A stretch of DNA of 64,000 nucleotides from CALOCY01 sp942491975 (lineage in GTDB: Bacteria > Bacteroidota > Bacteroidia > Bacteroidales > Prolixibacteraceae): contig CALOCY010000004.1 in assembly GCA_942491975.1 (NCBI GenBank), positions 1,922,001 to 1,986,000 of the forward strand, read 5' to 3'. Positions 27,851 to 35,562 of this stretch are shown here, piece after piece; the first letter of the stretch is position 1, and the number at the start of each line of letters is the position of its first letter. A program made the translations under genes and the position numbers. The notes below the pieces were generated by a model. That model saw only the letters and a program-made list of their open reading frames with translations. It ran no database searches and was not told where the DNA came from.

Positions 27851-28822
27851 TAGTAGATCAGGCAGCGATTGGATGAAGGATAATGTTCTTACCTGGGGAG
27901 GTCTCCCATTTCACGCATTGGATTAGGAGAAGTCAGCAGAGGCCATATTAGCTATTGGCAACGAGCCACTGAACAAGTGGAAGTCTCACAAGCTAGTGAA
28001 GGGCTGAACGTTAAGTTGTCCCAAATGCAGTAAGGAAGCTTTCTATTGATGGAATCTATCCTTGCTTTAGGCTGGACAGGGAAATGGAAAGGCAGGGTTT
28101 GCCGTTTGTCCGCTATGCCGATGATTTTAGTATTTACACCAAAACAAAGGCAACGGCCCGGGAAGTTGGCAACAACACTTTCAAGTTTCTTAAACGGAAG
28201 CTAAAGTTGTCGATCAACCGGGAGAAAAGCGGTATCCGCAGGCCAGTACATTTCACAGTTTTAGGGTTCGGCTTTGTGCCTACTTATGTGAAGGGTGAAA
28301 AGGGCAAATATCAACTGGTAGTATCCGAAAAGAGTTGGAAGAAGCTAAAGCAAAAGTTGAAAACCCTTACCCGCAAAACCACACCGATGAGTTTCGATGA
28401 ACGTATCGAAAAACTCAATGAGGTACAACGAGGCTGGGTGAACGCTTTCCGTATGGCCAGTATTCAGGGTAAACTCAACGAACTGGATGGATGGTTGCGA
28501 AACAGGCTTTGTTATTGCATATGGCATCATTGGAAGAAACCTGAGCGGAAACGGAAAAACCTGATCCGTTTGGGTGTTGAACAGGGACAGGCTTATGCAT
28601 GGAGCCGTTCGCGGATGGGCGGTTGGGCAATTGCCCAAAGCCCGATTTTGGGTACTACCATTACGATTAAAAGGTTGAAGAAACGGGGTTACGTATCTCT
28701 ACTTGAAATTTACCGAAAGATTTCCCCACAACTTAATGAACCGCTGTATACGAGACCCGTACGTACAGTGGTGTGAGAGGCGCACCGTGGGCTTTACGGC
28801 TCACGGCCGTCTACTCGATTAC
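27851..28822 (+). mobile_element. Truncated group II intron, copy 2
   Basis: A 972-bp element, the same length as copy 1 at 15447-16418 and nearly identical apart from a 9-nt block near its 5' end (27859-27867). It carries the same fusion of leader to the second half of the RT gene, domain V- and VI-like sequence, and a GATTAC end. Its 3' end defines the left edge of the cassette array, and its last 29 bases encode the C-terminus of the Fic protein frame. It cannot move on its own. Confidence 0.75.
28051..28776 (+). pseudogene. Group II intron RT/maturase, C-terminal half (copy 2)
   Basis: The open frame reads LDREMERQG, then FVRYADDF, then the maturase domain to PVRTVV. An in-frame ATG at 28084 could start a 230-residue fragment, but RT motifs 0 to 4 are missing. 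It differs from copy 1 by few residues (for example CYC for RYC and YRKIS for YRNIS), so the two copies separated recently. Confidence 0.8.
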
Positions 28823-29933
28823 CGCCTGGCATTTTTTTCAATTCATAATTTGTACTCCGTCCACCACTTGATTCTTTTTGCAAAATATCCTTCTTTATCA
28901 AGTCTTGAATATCTCTAAGAGCAGTATCCTGTGAGCACTTATTAATTTTTCCCCATTTCGAGGTTGTCAACTTTCCATCAAACCCATCAAGCAGTCTGTT
29001 TATTATTTTCTGTTGTCTGTCATTAAGAATTGTGGTGGAATGTATTTTCCAAAATTCTGCTTTATGAAGTATTTTCGATAAAGTCCCATCTGTTGAGTCA
29101 ATAGCATTTATTAAACATTGCAAAAACCATAAAATCCATTCTGTTATATCTGAATTTCCTTTTTGTGTTTTTTCAAGTTTTTCATAATACTGTTTCCTTT
29201 CGACTCTAATTTGCGCTGACATACTGTAGAATCGCCTGGTACTTTTGTCAGAACGCGCCAATGTCATATCTGTAATTGCTCTTGTAATTCGTCCGTTTCC
29301 ATCGTCAAATGGATGAATTGTCACGAACCATAAATGAGCAATAGCTGCTTTTAGAACCAAATCTGTTTCTTCCTCGTTTTCAAACCAGTCTAAGAATTTT
29401 TTCATTTCTGGTTCTATCCTGTCTGAGCTTGGAGCTTGATAGTGAACTTTTTCTTTTCCCATAGGTCCAGATACGACTTGCATTGGACCAGTCGTGTCTT
29501 TTCTCCAGTCTGCAACTGTGATTTTATATAAATTACTCCAACCTGATGGGAACAACGCTGCATGCCAACCAAACAATCTGTCTTTAGTCAAAGGCAAGTC
29601 ATACCTTTGTGTAGCATTAAGCATCATTTCAACTATTCCGTCAACATGGCGTTCCGATTCCACTGCTCCAGCAATATCAATTCCAAGTCGACGAGCAATT
29701 GAAGAACGTACTTGTTCTATTTCTAAAAACTCACCTTCAATCTCAGATGATTTTATAACATCTAAAGTAAGAGTATTCAAAACCGCTTCATTCTGCAAAT
29801 CAAAGCCTAGTGATTCCATTTTACCAAGAAGTCTACCCTGTTGATTTCTTGCTTCACCAAGTTTTATCATCACTTTCTTGTTGTCCCAAGTGAAGTCAGT
29901 CCAGTTTTCTTTTTCGTGTATATAAATTTTCAT
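28794..29933 (-). CDS. Fic family protein with N-terminal DUF4172
   Basis: Fic-domain AMP/NMP-transferase, about 379 residues. ATG 29933 is chosen over the upstream TTG because DUF4172 proteins start MKIYIHEKENW. The catalytic loop HPFDDGNGR lies at about residues 207-215, complete. An inhibitory-helix motif SSEIEG (S/TxxxEG) near residue 66 fits a class II Fic with an N-terminal autoinhibitory helix. A C-terminal winged-helix region follows (SKWGKINKCSQDTALRDIQDLI). The last residues are encoded by the 3' end of the group II intron, so the original C-terminus has been replaced. Its cassette start GTTAACGGC lies at about 30054; its own attC site is missing or split by the intron. Confidence 0.85.
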   Translation of the reverse strand: MKIYIHEKENWTDFTWDNKKVMIKLGEARNQQGRLLGKMESLGFDLQNEAVLNTLTLDVIKSSEIEGEFLEIEQVRSSIARRLGIDIAGAVESERHVDGIVEMMLNATQRYDLPLTKDRLFGWHAALFPSGWSNLYKITVADWRKDTTGPMQVVSGPMGKEKVHYQAPSSDRIEPEMKKFLDWFENEEETDLVLKAAIAHLWFVTIHPFDDGNGRITRAITDMTLARSDKSTRRFYSMSAQIRVERKQYYEKLEKTQKGNSDITEWILWFLQCLINAIDSTDGTLSKILHKAEFWKIHSTTILNDRQQKIINRLLDGFDGKLTTSKWGKINKCSQDTALRDIQDLIKKDILQKESSGGRSTNYELKKMPGGNRVDGREP

Positions 29934-30051
29934 TCTCCGCAATTTATGCGACAAATATACATCTTATTCTCCGCAAATGAAACTTTCTCCGCAAAATATG
30001 CTTGGATTAAAACTATTAATCTCCGCACTCTCGTTTTTTCTGCTTGCCGTT

Positions 30052-30330
30052 AACGGTGCGGAGTGTATGCACAGTGAACACGGTTCCGATTAAATATACG
30101 AAGTATTTTTTAATCGGAAGTAAAGTGTGAGGTGTGTATCAAAAAAAGTTTTGTTGTTCATTGTGTATGACACTCGTGTTATGCTTCTGTACGGCGCAGC
30201 GAAACAGCGCAAGCCACCACTAACTTTTTTTGAGCTCCGCACCGTTGATGCTTCATTAGGTTTTGGGAGTTTCGTGGAGCGAAACGTAGAAACCGTAAGG
30301 CTTGCGTAGCAGCCGTATGAAGCATCAATG
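30052..30330. repeat. 280-bp array unit R1 (gene-less cassette)
   Basis: First of nine near-identical units. Left part (about 190 bp): bounded by AACGGTGCGGAG and CTCCGCACCGTT. Right part (about 85 bp): bounded by GTTGATGCTTCAT and ATGAAGCATCAA. This copy has one extra T in the T run and ends CATCAAT instead of CATCAAC, so the core GTT at its right edge reads ATT. Confidence 0.9.
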
Positions 30331-30454
30331 TATGGTGGTATGAATAGATTGGCATTTCATAGCTCTTCCGTATCAATTTTTAGTAAACATAGTAAAAAGC
30401 ACAAAACTACGCAAACCACTGACTTCCAATTTATTTATACCACGTGTTATGCGC
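30327..30454 (-). other. attC-like hairpin of the secreted-protein cassette
   Basis: GTGGTATGAA near its left end pairs imperfectly with the ATACCACGTGTT stretch next to the core GTTATGCGC (30446-30454). About 120 nt, within the size range of integron attC sites. The left core is mutated to ATT. Confidence 0.65.
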
Positions 30455-30456
30455 TT

Positions 30457-31374
30457 TTATTGTATTTCAATTATCCTTTCCTCAACATTCAAAACTCCTT
30501 CTGCTGATACCTCTTTTGTCTCAATTGAATAAATAATCCAACCTGTTCCATGAATTCGTGATGCAGTATAAGTCTCATTTTTAAGAGGTGGGAATTCATC
30601 CCATTTAGGTACAGCTACTTTCAATGTCTCAGCCATTTTAGTCAAATAATCAAACGTAGTTTTTGTCAATTGCTCAGAATTAACTTCCTGCTTCATTCTA
30701 ATTATTGAGTTGTTGTCATCTGGATTAATCTCATCAAGCCAAAGAGTCACATCGGTATCAAATGGTTCTCCGCCATAAAGATTTGCAACTTTCATATTTG
30801 CATTTACTTCCTCTCCAAGCTTATATTTTCCTCCATGATATGTATAAAACTGCTGAATTTCTTTAATCGCAGCAGCTTCTATAGATTCTTTTGAACTATA
30901 CATACTCTCCATTTGCTTTATGAACTTATCAAGGTTTGGAATATCCTTAGTTTCTTTCTTCAACATTTTTGTTCCTTTGTAGATAAAATCTCTTATTTCC
31001 TTCCAGTTAACTACTTCTTTTACGGCACCAAGTTCATCAGTGATAATTGTAACTGTCATGTCCTCAACAATAGAAGATATCTTCTTTATCAATTCATTAT
31101 CTGACTGGATTTTGTAATCATGATAAAACCAATCAATTGTATATGAATTTGCAGTAGAGTCAACAATTGTTACATCCAATGCATATTCATAGTATTCCCG
31201 TGAAGTTGTGTCAGAATCTTTTACTTTAAATTTATCCTGCGTCACAATATATGATTGCTTTTCGTTTTTATCCCAATATCCGATTACTTGAACAGTTGAA
31301 TCGTTCATATTAATCTGTCCATAGGTTTTTAAAATCATTAAGAATGCAATTACGATGAAAAAAAGTTGTCTCAT
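30457..31374 (-). CDS. Hypothetical secreted protein (cassette gene)
   Basis: A 305-residue exported protein that I do not recognise. A signal peptide (about residues 1-19) ends at TYGQINMN. The rest alternates beta strands and helices with no Cys and no obvious active site; the pattern recalls DUF-type periplasmic proteins of Bacteroidota. The stop lies 2 bases from the core GTTATGCGC and the start 70 bases inside the cassette, the usual layout of an integron cassette gene. Confidence 0.65.
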   Translation of the reverse strand: MRQLFFIVIAFLMILKTYGQINMNDSTVQVIGYWDKNEKQSYIVTQDKFKVKDSDTTSREYYEYALDVTIVDSTANSYTIDWFYHDYKIQSDNELIKKISSIVEDMTVTIITDELGAVKEVVNWKEIRDFIYKGTKMLKKETKDIPNLDKFIKQMESMYSSKESIEAAAIKEIQQFYTYHGGKYKLGEEVNANMKVANLYGGEPFDTDVTLWLDEINPDDNNSIIRMKQEVNSEQLTKTTFDYLTKMAETLKVAVPKWDEFPPLKNETYTASRIHGTGWIIYSIETKEVSAEGVLNVEERIIEIQ

Positions 31375-31444
31375 TTTAGTATCTATATTTTAATTAAAAA
31401 TCTATTTATCTGATTTGCTGCAATGCTCTTGACTAATTGCGCAT

Positions 31445-31724
31445 AACGGTGCGGAGTGTATGCACAGTGAACACGGTTCCGATTAAAGATACGAAGTATT
31501 TTTAAATCGGAAGTAAAGTGTGAGGTGTGTATCAAAAAAAGTTTTGTTGTTCATTGTGTATGACACTCGTGTTATGCTTCTGTACGGCGCAGCGAGACAG
31601 CGCAAGCCACCACTAACTTTTTTTGAGCTCCGCACCGTTGATGCTTCATTAGGTTTTGGGAGTTTCGTGGAGCGAAACGTAGAAACCGTAAGGCTTGCGT
31701 AGCAGCCGTATGAAGCATCAACGG
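31445..31724. repeat. 280-bp array unit R2 (gene-less cassette)
   Basis: Full copy. It differs from the others by a few bases (for example ATTAAAGATACG in place of ATTAAATATACG). Its left AAC is the 3' core of the 30457-31374 cassette (GCGCATAAC). Confidence 0.92.
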
Positions 31725-31906
31725 TCTTGCTAAGTTGCGTGGGCGATTAAAAGAGTAATCTTATCAAACCGCCAAATAAGCAAGCCGCATAAATTTGTTT
31801 ATATTTTTACGCAAACCAATTAAAGTGGCTTGCTGGTGCTTCTTAATTGTACTAAACTTTCGAACTGCTCATCAGCGCCCATGAAATTTAGCTTTTGTTG
31901 GCTACC
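31720..31906 (-). other. attC-like hairpin of the DUF3592-type cassette
   Basis: Left arm GCTAAGTTGCGTGGGCG pairs with CGCCCATGAAATTTAGC on the right, leaving a short unpaired block in the middle of the stem. At about 180 nt it is longer than most sites here. The core GTTGGCTACC (31897-31906) overlaps the stop codon of the gene. Confidence 0.7.
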
Positions 31907-32471
31907 GTTTCCTCCTCAATACGACGTGATTATTTGGATTTTTCGGTAAAAATTTGATAATTATTGTATCATTAATATTTATTGAATCATGCAATTGGCT
32001 ATGTTCATAGGTCTTACCCTGATACCTAAAATTATAATAAACATAGTACCCATCAGTCCAGCTGCCTTTTCCTCGACTTTCCCACTGTTTGTTAAAAACT
32101 ATTGCCTCAGTATTTCTGCCATGAACATCCAATTCACTTTTTTGATATTTGCTAAAACTTATAAAAGCATAAATATGAATGGCAAAAAATAAAATTAATA
32201 GTGTTGCCATTATTCTCTCAGCTTTTGTTATCTCTTTATCATTTTTATGCTTTTTTGATTCTATTTCAAAAATTGAATAACTTTTCTTTATGAATAATCT
32301 TGAAATTTGAAAAGGAACTATGAAAATTTCTACGCCTATAATGCAGAAGCCAATAAATGCAATATATCTTAATGAACTTTGATGAAAAAAAAATGTCGTA
32401 ATTAACAAGTTTCCAACAAGCAAGAAAATAATATGTATTGTTGTTTTAGCGATTTTATCGTATATGGTCAT
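31902..32471 (-). CDS. Membrane protein with C-terminal DUF3592-like domain (cassette gene)
   Basis: A 189-residue protein with about three hydrophobic segments in its first 110 residues and a soluble C-terminal part (NTEAIVFNKQWESRGKGSW, then YYVYYNFRYQGKTYEHSQLH) like DUF3592 domains. Function unknown. The stop codon TAG lies inside the recombination core (GGTAGCCAAC on the minus strand), so the end of the reading frame is set by the cassette boundary itself. The ATG is at 32471, 84 bases inside the cassette. Confidence 0.65.
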   Translation of the reverse strand: MTIYDKIAKTTIHIIFLLVGNLLITTFFFHQSSLRYIAFIGFCIIGVEIFIVPFQISRLFIKKSYSIFEIESKKHKNDKEITKAERIMATLLILFFAIHIYAFISFSKYQKSELDVHGRNTEAIVFNKQWESRGKGSWTDGYYVYYNFRYQGKTYEHSQLHDSININDTIIIKFLPKNPNNHVVLRRKR

Positions 32472-32554
32472 TTATATCTTCTTATTTTATAACATCTAAC
32501 TTCCCAAAAAGCATATCATTTACCCATTCAGAGCTGTATTGCGAAATGGTAGCC

Positions 32555-32834
32555 AACGGTGCGGAGTGTATGCACAGTGAACACGGTTCCGATTAAATAT
32601 ACGAAGTATTTTTAAATCGGAAGTAAAGTGTGAGGTGTGTATCAAAAAAAGTTTTGTTGTTCATTGTGTATGACACTCGTGTTATGCTTCTGTACGGCGC
32701 AGCGAGACAGCGCAAGCCACCACTAACTTTTTTTGAGCTCCGCACCGTTGATGCTTCATTAGGTTTTGGGAGTTTCGTGGAGCGAAACGTAGAAACCGTA
32801 AGGCTTGCGTAGCAGCCGTATGAAGCATCAACGG
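32555..32834. repeat. 280-bp array unit R3 (gene-less cassette)
   Basis: Full copy with the consensus sequence. Left core GTAGCCAAC belongs to the DUF3592-type cassette. Confidence 0.92.
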
Positions 32835-32959
32835 TGGTGGTATGAGGTCGTGGCGGTCAGACGAGAGTCTGAGTGTCCGACCGAAACTGAGGTTGGGACG
32901 AGGTTCGACTTGTCGAATCCGCACAAACCCAGCCATGACTTATACCACGTGTTAACCAC
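32830..32959 (-). other. attC-like hairpin of the small lipoprotein cassette
   Basis: Left arm GTGGTATGAGGTCGTGGC pairs with GCCATGACTTATACCAC. The stem is interrupted by TCG against CA. The right core is GTTAACCAC (32951-32959). About 125 nt. Confidence 0.75.
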
Positions 32960-32965
32960 TGATTT

Positions 32966-33580
32966 TTAATATTTTTCTTTTCTTTCAAATTGGTCATTTA
33001 GTGTCAAGTAATGAATTGCAATTATTAGTCTGATTTTCGGGTCATTGACGTTATAATTTTTATAATTCTTAATTAAGTCAGCGAACATTGAAGGCGAAAT
33101 ATCTCCTGCGATTTCGAGTGAGTTGTAGTAGTTGTTAATTACACTATCTTGTTTGCCAACTGTTTTTAAAAACTCCGTGTATTTGCCGTGGCGATTTAAC
33201 TGTATATGCTTTAAGGTGTCATTCGAATTCCATTTAGTCGACCAGCTAATTTCCCAAATGTTATCAAAAGTCTTTTTGTCGAGTTGATTATAAAGTTTTT
33301 TTTGGTCGTTGAAATTAATCGACAATTTAAAATCTGATACTTTTTCAATATTGGAGTTTTGCAGAAAAAAGTCGGTGTACACTTTTTCTAAATTTTCTTG
33401 GTTTTCATTCTCTGTCAAACCAATACTCTTGTCAAAGTAACTTTGGATTTTTGTCAAGTCATTAATTTCGGTTGTATTGAACGACTCTTTAATTGTTTCA
33501 TCATTTAATAAGTCGTTTTTTCTTTGATTAGTGCAACTGAGGGCAATAATCATGGTTGAAATCAGAAGTAAATTTTTCAT
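32966..33580 (-). CDS. Hypothetical lipoprotein (cassette gene)
   Basis: A 204-residue protein. ATG 33580 is preferred because MKNLLLISTMIIALSC gives a lipoprotein signal with a lipobox Cys at residue 16. The mature part is mostly charged helices (DLTKIQSYFDKSIGLTE, YTEFLKTVGKQDSVINNYYNSLE) without a motif I recognise. Its stop lies 6 bases from the core GTTAACCAC. It is probably a surface or periplasmic lipoprotein. Confidence 0.65.
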   Translation of the reverse strand: MKNLLLISTMIIALSCTNQRKNDLLNDETIKESFNTTEINDLTKIQSYFDKSIGLTENENQENLEKVYTDFFLQNSNIEKVSDFKLSINFNDQKKLYNQLDKKTFDNIWEISWSTKWNSNDTLKHIQLNRHGKYTEFLKTVGKQDSVINNYYNSLEIAGDISPSMFADLIKNYKNYNVNDPKIRLIIAIHYLTLNDQFERKEKY

Positions 33581-33604
33581 ATCGTTAGTTTTAAATTTGT
33601 GGTT

Positions 33605-33884
33605 AACGGTGCGGAGTGTATGCACAGTGAACACGGTTCCGATTAAATATACGAAGTATTTTTAAATCGGAAGTAAAGTGTGAGGTGTGTATCAAAAAAA
33701 GTTTTGTTGTTCATTGTGTATGACACTCGTGTTATGCTTCTGTACGGCGCAGCGAAACAGCGCAAGCCACCACTAACTTTTTTTGAGCTCCGCACCGTTG
33801 ATGCTTCATTAGGTTTTGGGAGTTTCGTGGAGCGAAACGCAGAAACCGTAAGGCTTGCGTAGCAGCCGTATGAAGCATCAACGG
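33605..33884. repeat. 280-bp array unit R4 (gene-less cassette)
   Basis: Full copy with three or so private substitutions (GCGAAACAGC and GCGAAACGCAG). It shares the A of GCGAAACAGC with R1. Confidence 0.92.
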
Positions 33885-34008
33885 TGAGTGTATGGTGTCG
33901 TGCGGGATTACGAGGCGATTTCCTATCAGTTTACACCAACATTTTTTACGAGCCACAAACGCCCGAAAACCTCTAAAACCCGCATGCACTATACACATTG
34001 TTGTGCCG
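33880..34008 (-). other. attC-like hairpin of the AhpD-type cassette
   Basis: Left arm GTGTATGGTGTCGTGCGGG pairs with CCCGCATGCACTATACAC, again with TCG facing CA. The right core is GTTGTGCCG (34000-34008), matching CGGCACAAC at 34989-34997. Confidence 0.75.
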
Positions 34009-34020
34009 TCGTGCTTTTGT

Positions 34021-34377
34021 TTATTTGTCTGTTTTGTAATATTCTATCACGTTCATTGCAAATCTTGCCGATGCAGTCCCTGGTCCTCCGCTCATTTCAA
34101 TCCCGACTTCAATCGCCTCAATAATCTCGCCTTCAGTTGCTCCGTCATCAATCGCTTGTTTAACGTGCCATTCCATGCAAGACTCACAGTTAATCACGAC
34201 GGAAATACCAATTGCAATCAACTCTTTTTGTTTTTTACTCAAATCACCGTCTGTATAAGTCTTTTGCTCCATATCAACAAATGATTTATACACTTTCGAT
34301 TTATTCAAATAGTATCCGTGTGCCTGTTTTCTTGTTTTTACAATCTGTTCAATTTTTTGTTTATCAAGATTTTCCAT
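34021..34377 (-). CDS. AhpD-like carboxymuconolactone decarboxylase family protein (cassette gene)
   Basis: A 118-residue AhpD-fold protein, with ATG 34377 preferred over a TTG two codons upstream. The redox motif CESCMEWH (CxxCxxxH) is intact, in the context IGISVVINCESC, and the C-terminus carries GGPGTASARFAMNVIEYY. The likely role is peroxidase or disulfide reductase activity. It is the second gene of a two-gene cassette, 6 bases after its partner. Confidence 0.85.
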   Translation of the reverse strand: MENLDKQKIEQIVKTRKQAHGYYLNKSKVYKSFVDMEQKTYTDGDLSKKQKELIAIGISVVINCESCMEWHVKQAIDDGATEGEIIEAIEVGIEMSGGPGTASARFAMNVIEYYKTDK

Positions 34378-34383
34378 ATGCAA

Positions 34384-34869
34384 CTATTGTTTTTTCTTAA
34401 ACGCAAAACATTTAAATTCTTTTTCGTCCTTTTGGTCAAATCGATTCATATTACAAAGTATTTCCTCATTTGGGTCATCATCATGAACACAGGTCAAACA
34501 TAAGGAAGGTTTTTTTATCAGTTCGCTATTTATTTCATATCCATCATCATCAAAGAATCCATGAATCTCGCTTGGTTTAATTTTGTCAATATGTCTTTGT
34601 CCCTTTCTATTCTCCCGTTTTTTAATTGCTGAATCAATCTCATAATCATCTGTCGGCACACTTTCTCCAGTAATACAAGTAAAACAGCTGTTTCCAACAG
34701 CAGCAGAGCCAATCACCCAAATATCATTCCCACACGAACATTTTACTCCATTTTTATAATCCTCCAATGCTGAATTTATTCGTGTCCGTAAATCTGTTTC
34801 ATTCTCAGAAGAATTATTATCCAAATGCTTTTTAACGTATTTATCTACCGAAATTGCAACAAATCCCAT
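34384..34869 (-). CDS. Hypothetical Cys-rich protein (cassette gene)
   Basis: A 161-residue soluble protein that I do not recognise, started at ATG 34869 (an upstream in-frame TTG at 34893 is possible). Two Cys clusters could bind metal: CSCGNDIW with NSCFTC in the middle, and LCLTC with LCNMN and FKCFAF at the C-terminus. It is the first gene of the cassette and probably coupled to the AhpD-like gene, which suggests a redox or metal link. Confidence 0.6.
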   Translation of the reverse strand: MGFVAISVDKYVKKHLDNNSSENETDLRTRINSALEDYKNGVKCSCGNDIWVIGSAAVGNSCFTCITGESVPTDDYEIDSAIKKRENRKGQRHIDKIKPSEIHGFFDDDGYEINSELIKKPSLCLTCVHDDDPNEEILCNMNRFDQKDEKEFKCFAFKKKQ

Positions 34870-34994
34870 ATTTTCATCTATCCAGTTATACAATTAACAA
34901 TCACAATTTATAAATCTTTTCAAAAGTAATGCTTTTTCGATTTTTCAAGTTTAGCATTAATTTTATCAACGGAACGTCCCCCTGCATGCGGCAC

Positions 34995-35274
34995 AACGGT
35001 GCGGAGTGTATGCACAGTGAACACGGTTCCGATTAAATATACGAAGTATTTTTAAATCGGAAGTAAAGTGTGAGGTGTGTATCAAAAAAAGTTTTGTTGT
35101 TCATTGTGTATGACACTCGTGTTATGCTTCTGTACGGCGCAGCGAGACAGTGCAAGCCACCACTAACTTTTTTTGAGCTCCGCACCGTTGATGCTTCATT
35201 AGGTTTTGGGAGTTTCGTGGAGCGAAACGTAGAAACCGTAAGGCTTGCGTAGCAGCCGTATGAAGCATCAACGG
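34995..35274. repeat. 280-bp array unit R5 (gene-less cassette)
   Basis: Full copy with one private change (GACAGTGC for GACAGCGC). Left core GGCACAAC belongs to the AhpD-type cassette. Confidence 0.92.
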
Positions 35275-35398
35275 CTCGTATATAAAATCGTTTGGCATTT
35301 CGGAGAGCAAACCTGTCAAACCACTACAATTTTCATTAAGAGTAACGGCCTCAAAAGTAGCACTATACGCCAAATGTTTTATATACATTGTTAGGTGC
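35270..35398 (-). other. attC-like hairpin of the restriction-enzyme cassette
   Basis: Left arm GTATATAAAATCGTTTGGC pairs with GCCAAATGTTTTATATAC; all bases pair except TCG against CA. The right core is GTTAGGTGC (35390-35398), a perfect GTTRRRY. About 165 bases of non-coding DNA (35399-35562) separate it from the stop codon, the largest such gap in the array. Confidence 0.8.
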
Positions 35399-35562
35399 TG
35401 GGCTTTATTCATTATCAAGCACTTACACTCATTAGTTGTACTGTTTTTTGTTTTATTTGGGTCGCCAATTTTCCCGTGCGTTTGGGCAGCCATACTCTTT
35501 GGCAAGTTTTGGTTTGTGTGTCCGCTTTTTGTGCGACTTGGCAATGTGTATGGATGCATAGG

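Noticed and set aside
15493..28776. The reverse-transcriptase frames as a retron, diversity-generating retroelement or Cas1-linked RT.
   Set aside because: The maturase domain and domain V/VI-like 3' structures identify group II introns, and both frames lack the first half of the RT.
27851..28822. Intron copy 2 as the missing integrase locus of the array.
   Set aside because: The encoded fragment has YADD and maturase motifs and no tyrosine-recombinase residues.
31520..31702. A 60-codon plus-strand open frame starting with GTG, present in every full 280-bp unit, and a matching minus-strand frame.
   Set aside because: Its conservation is fully explained by the near-identity of the repeats; it has no ribosome-binding site and runs across the cassette core inside the unit, against the direction of all array genes.
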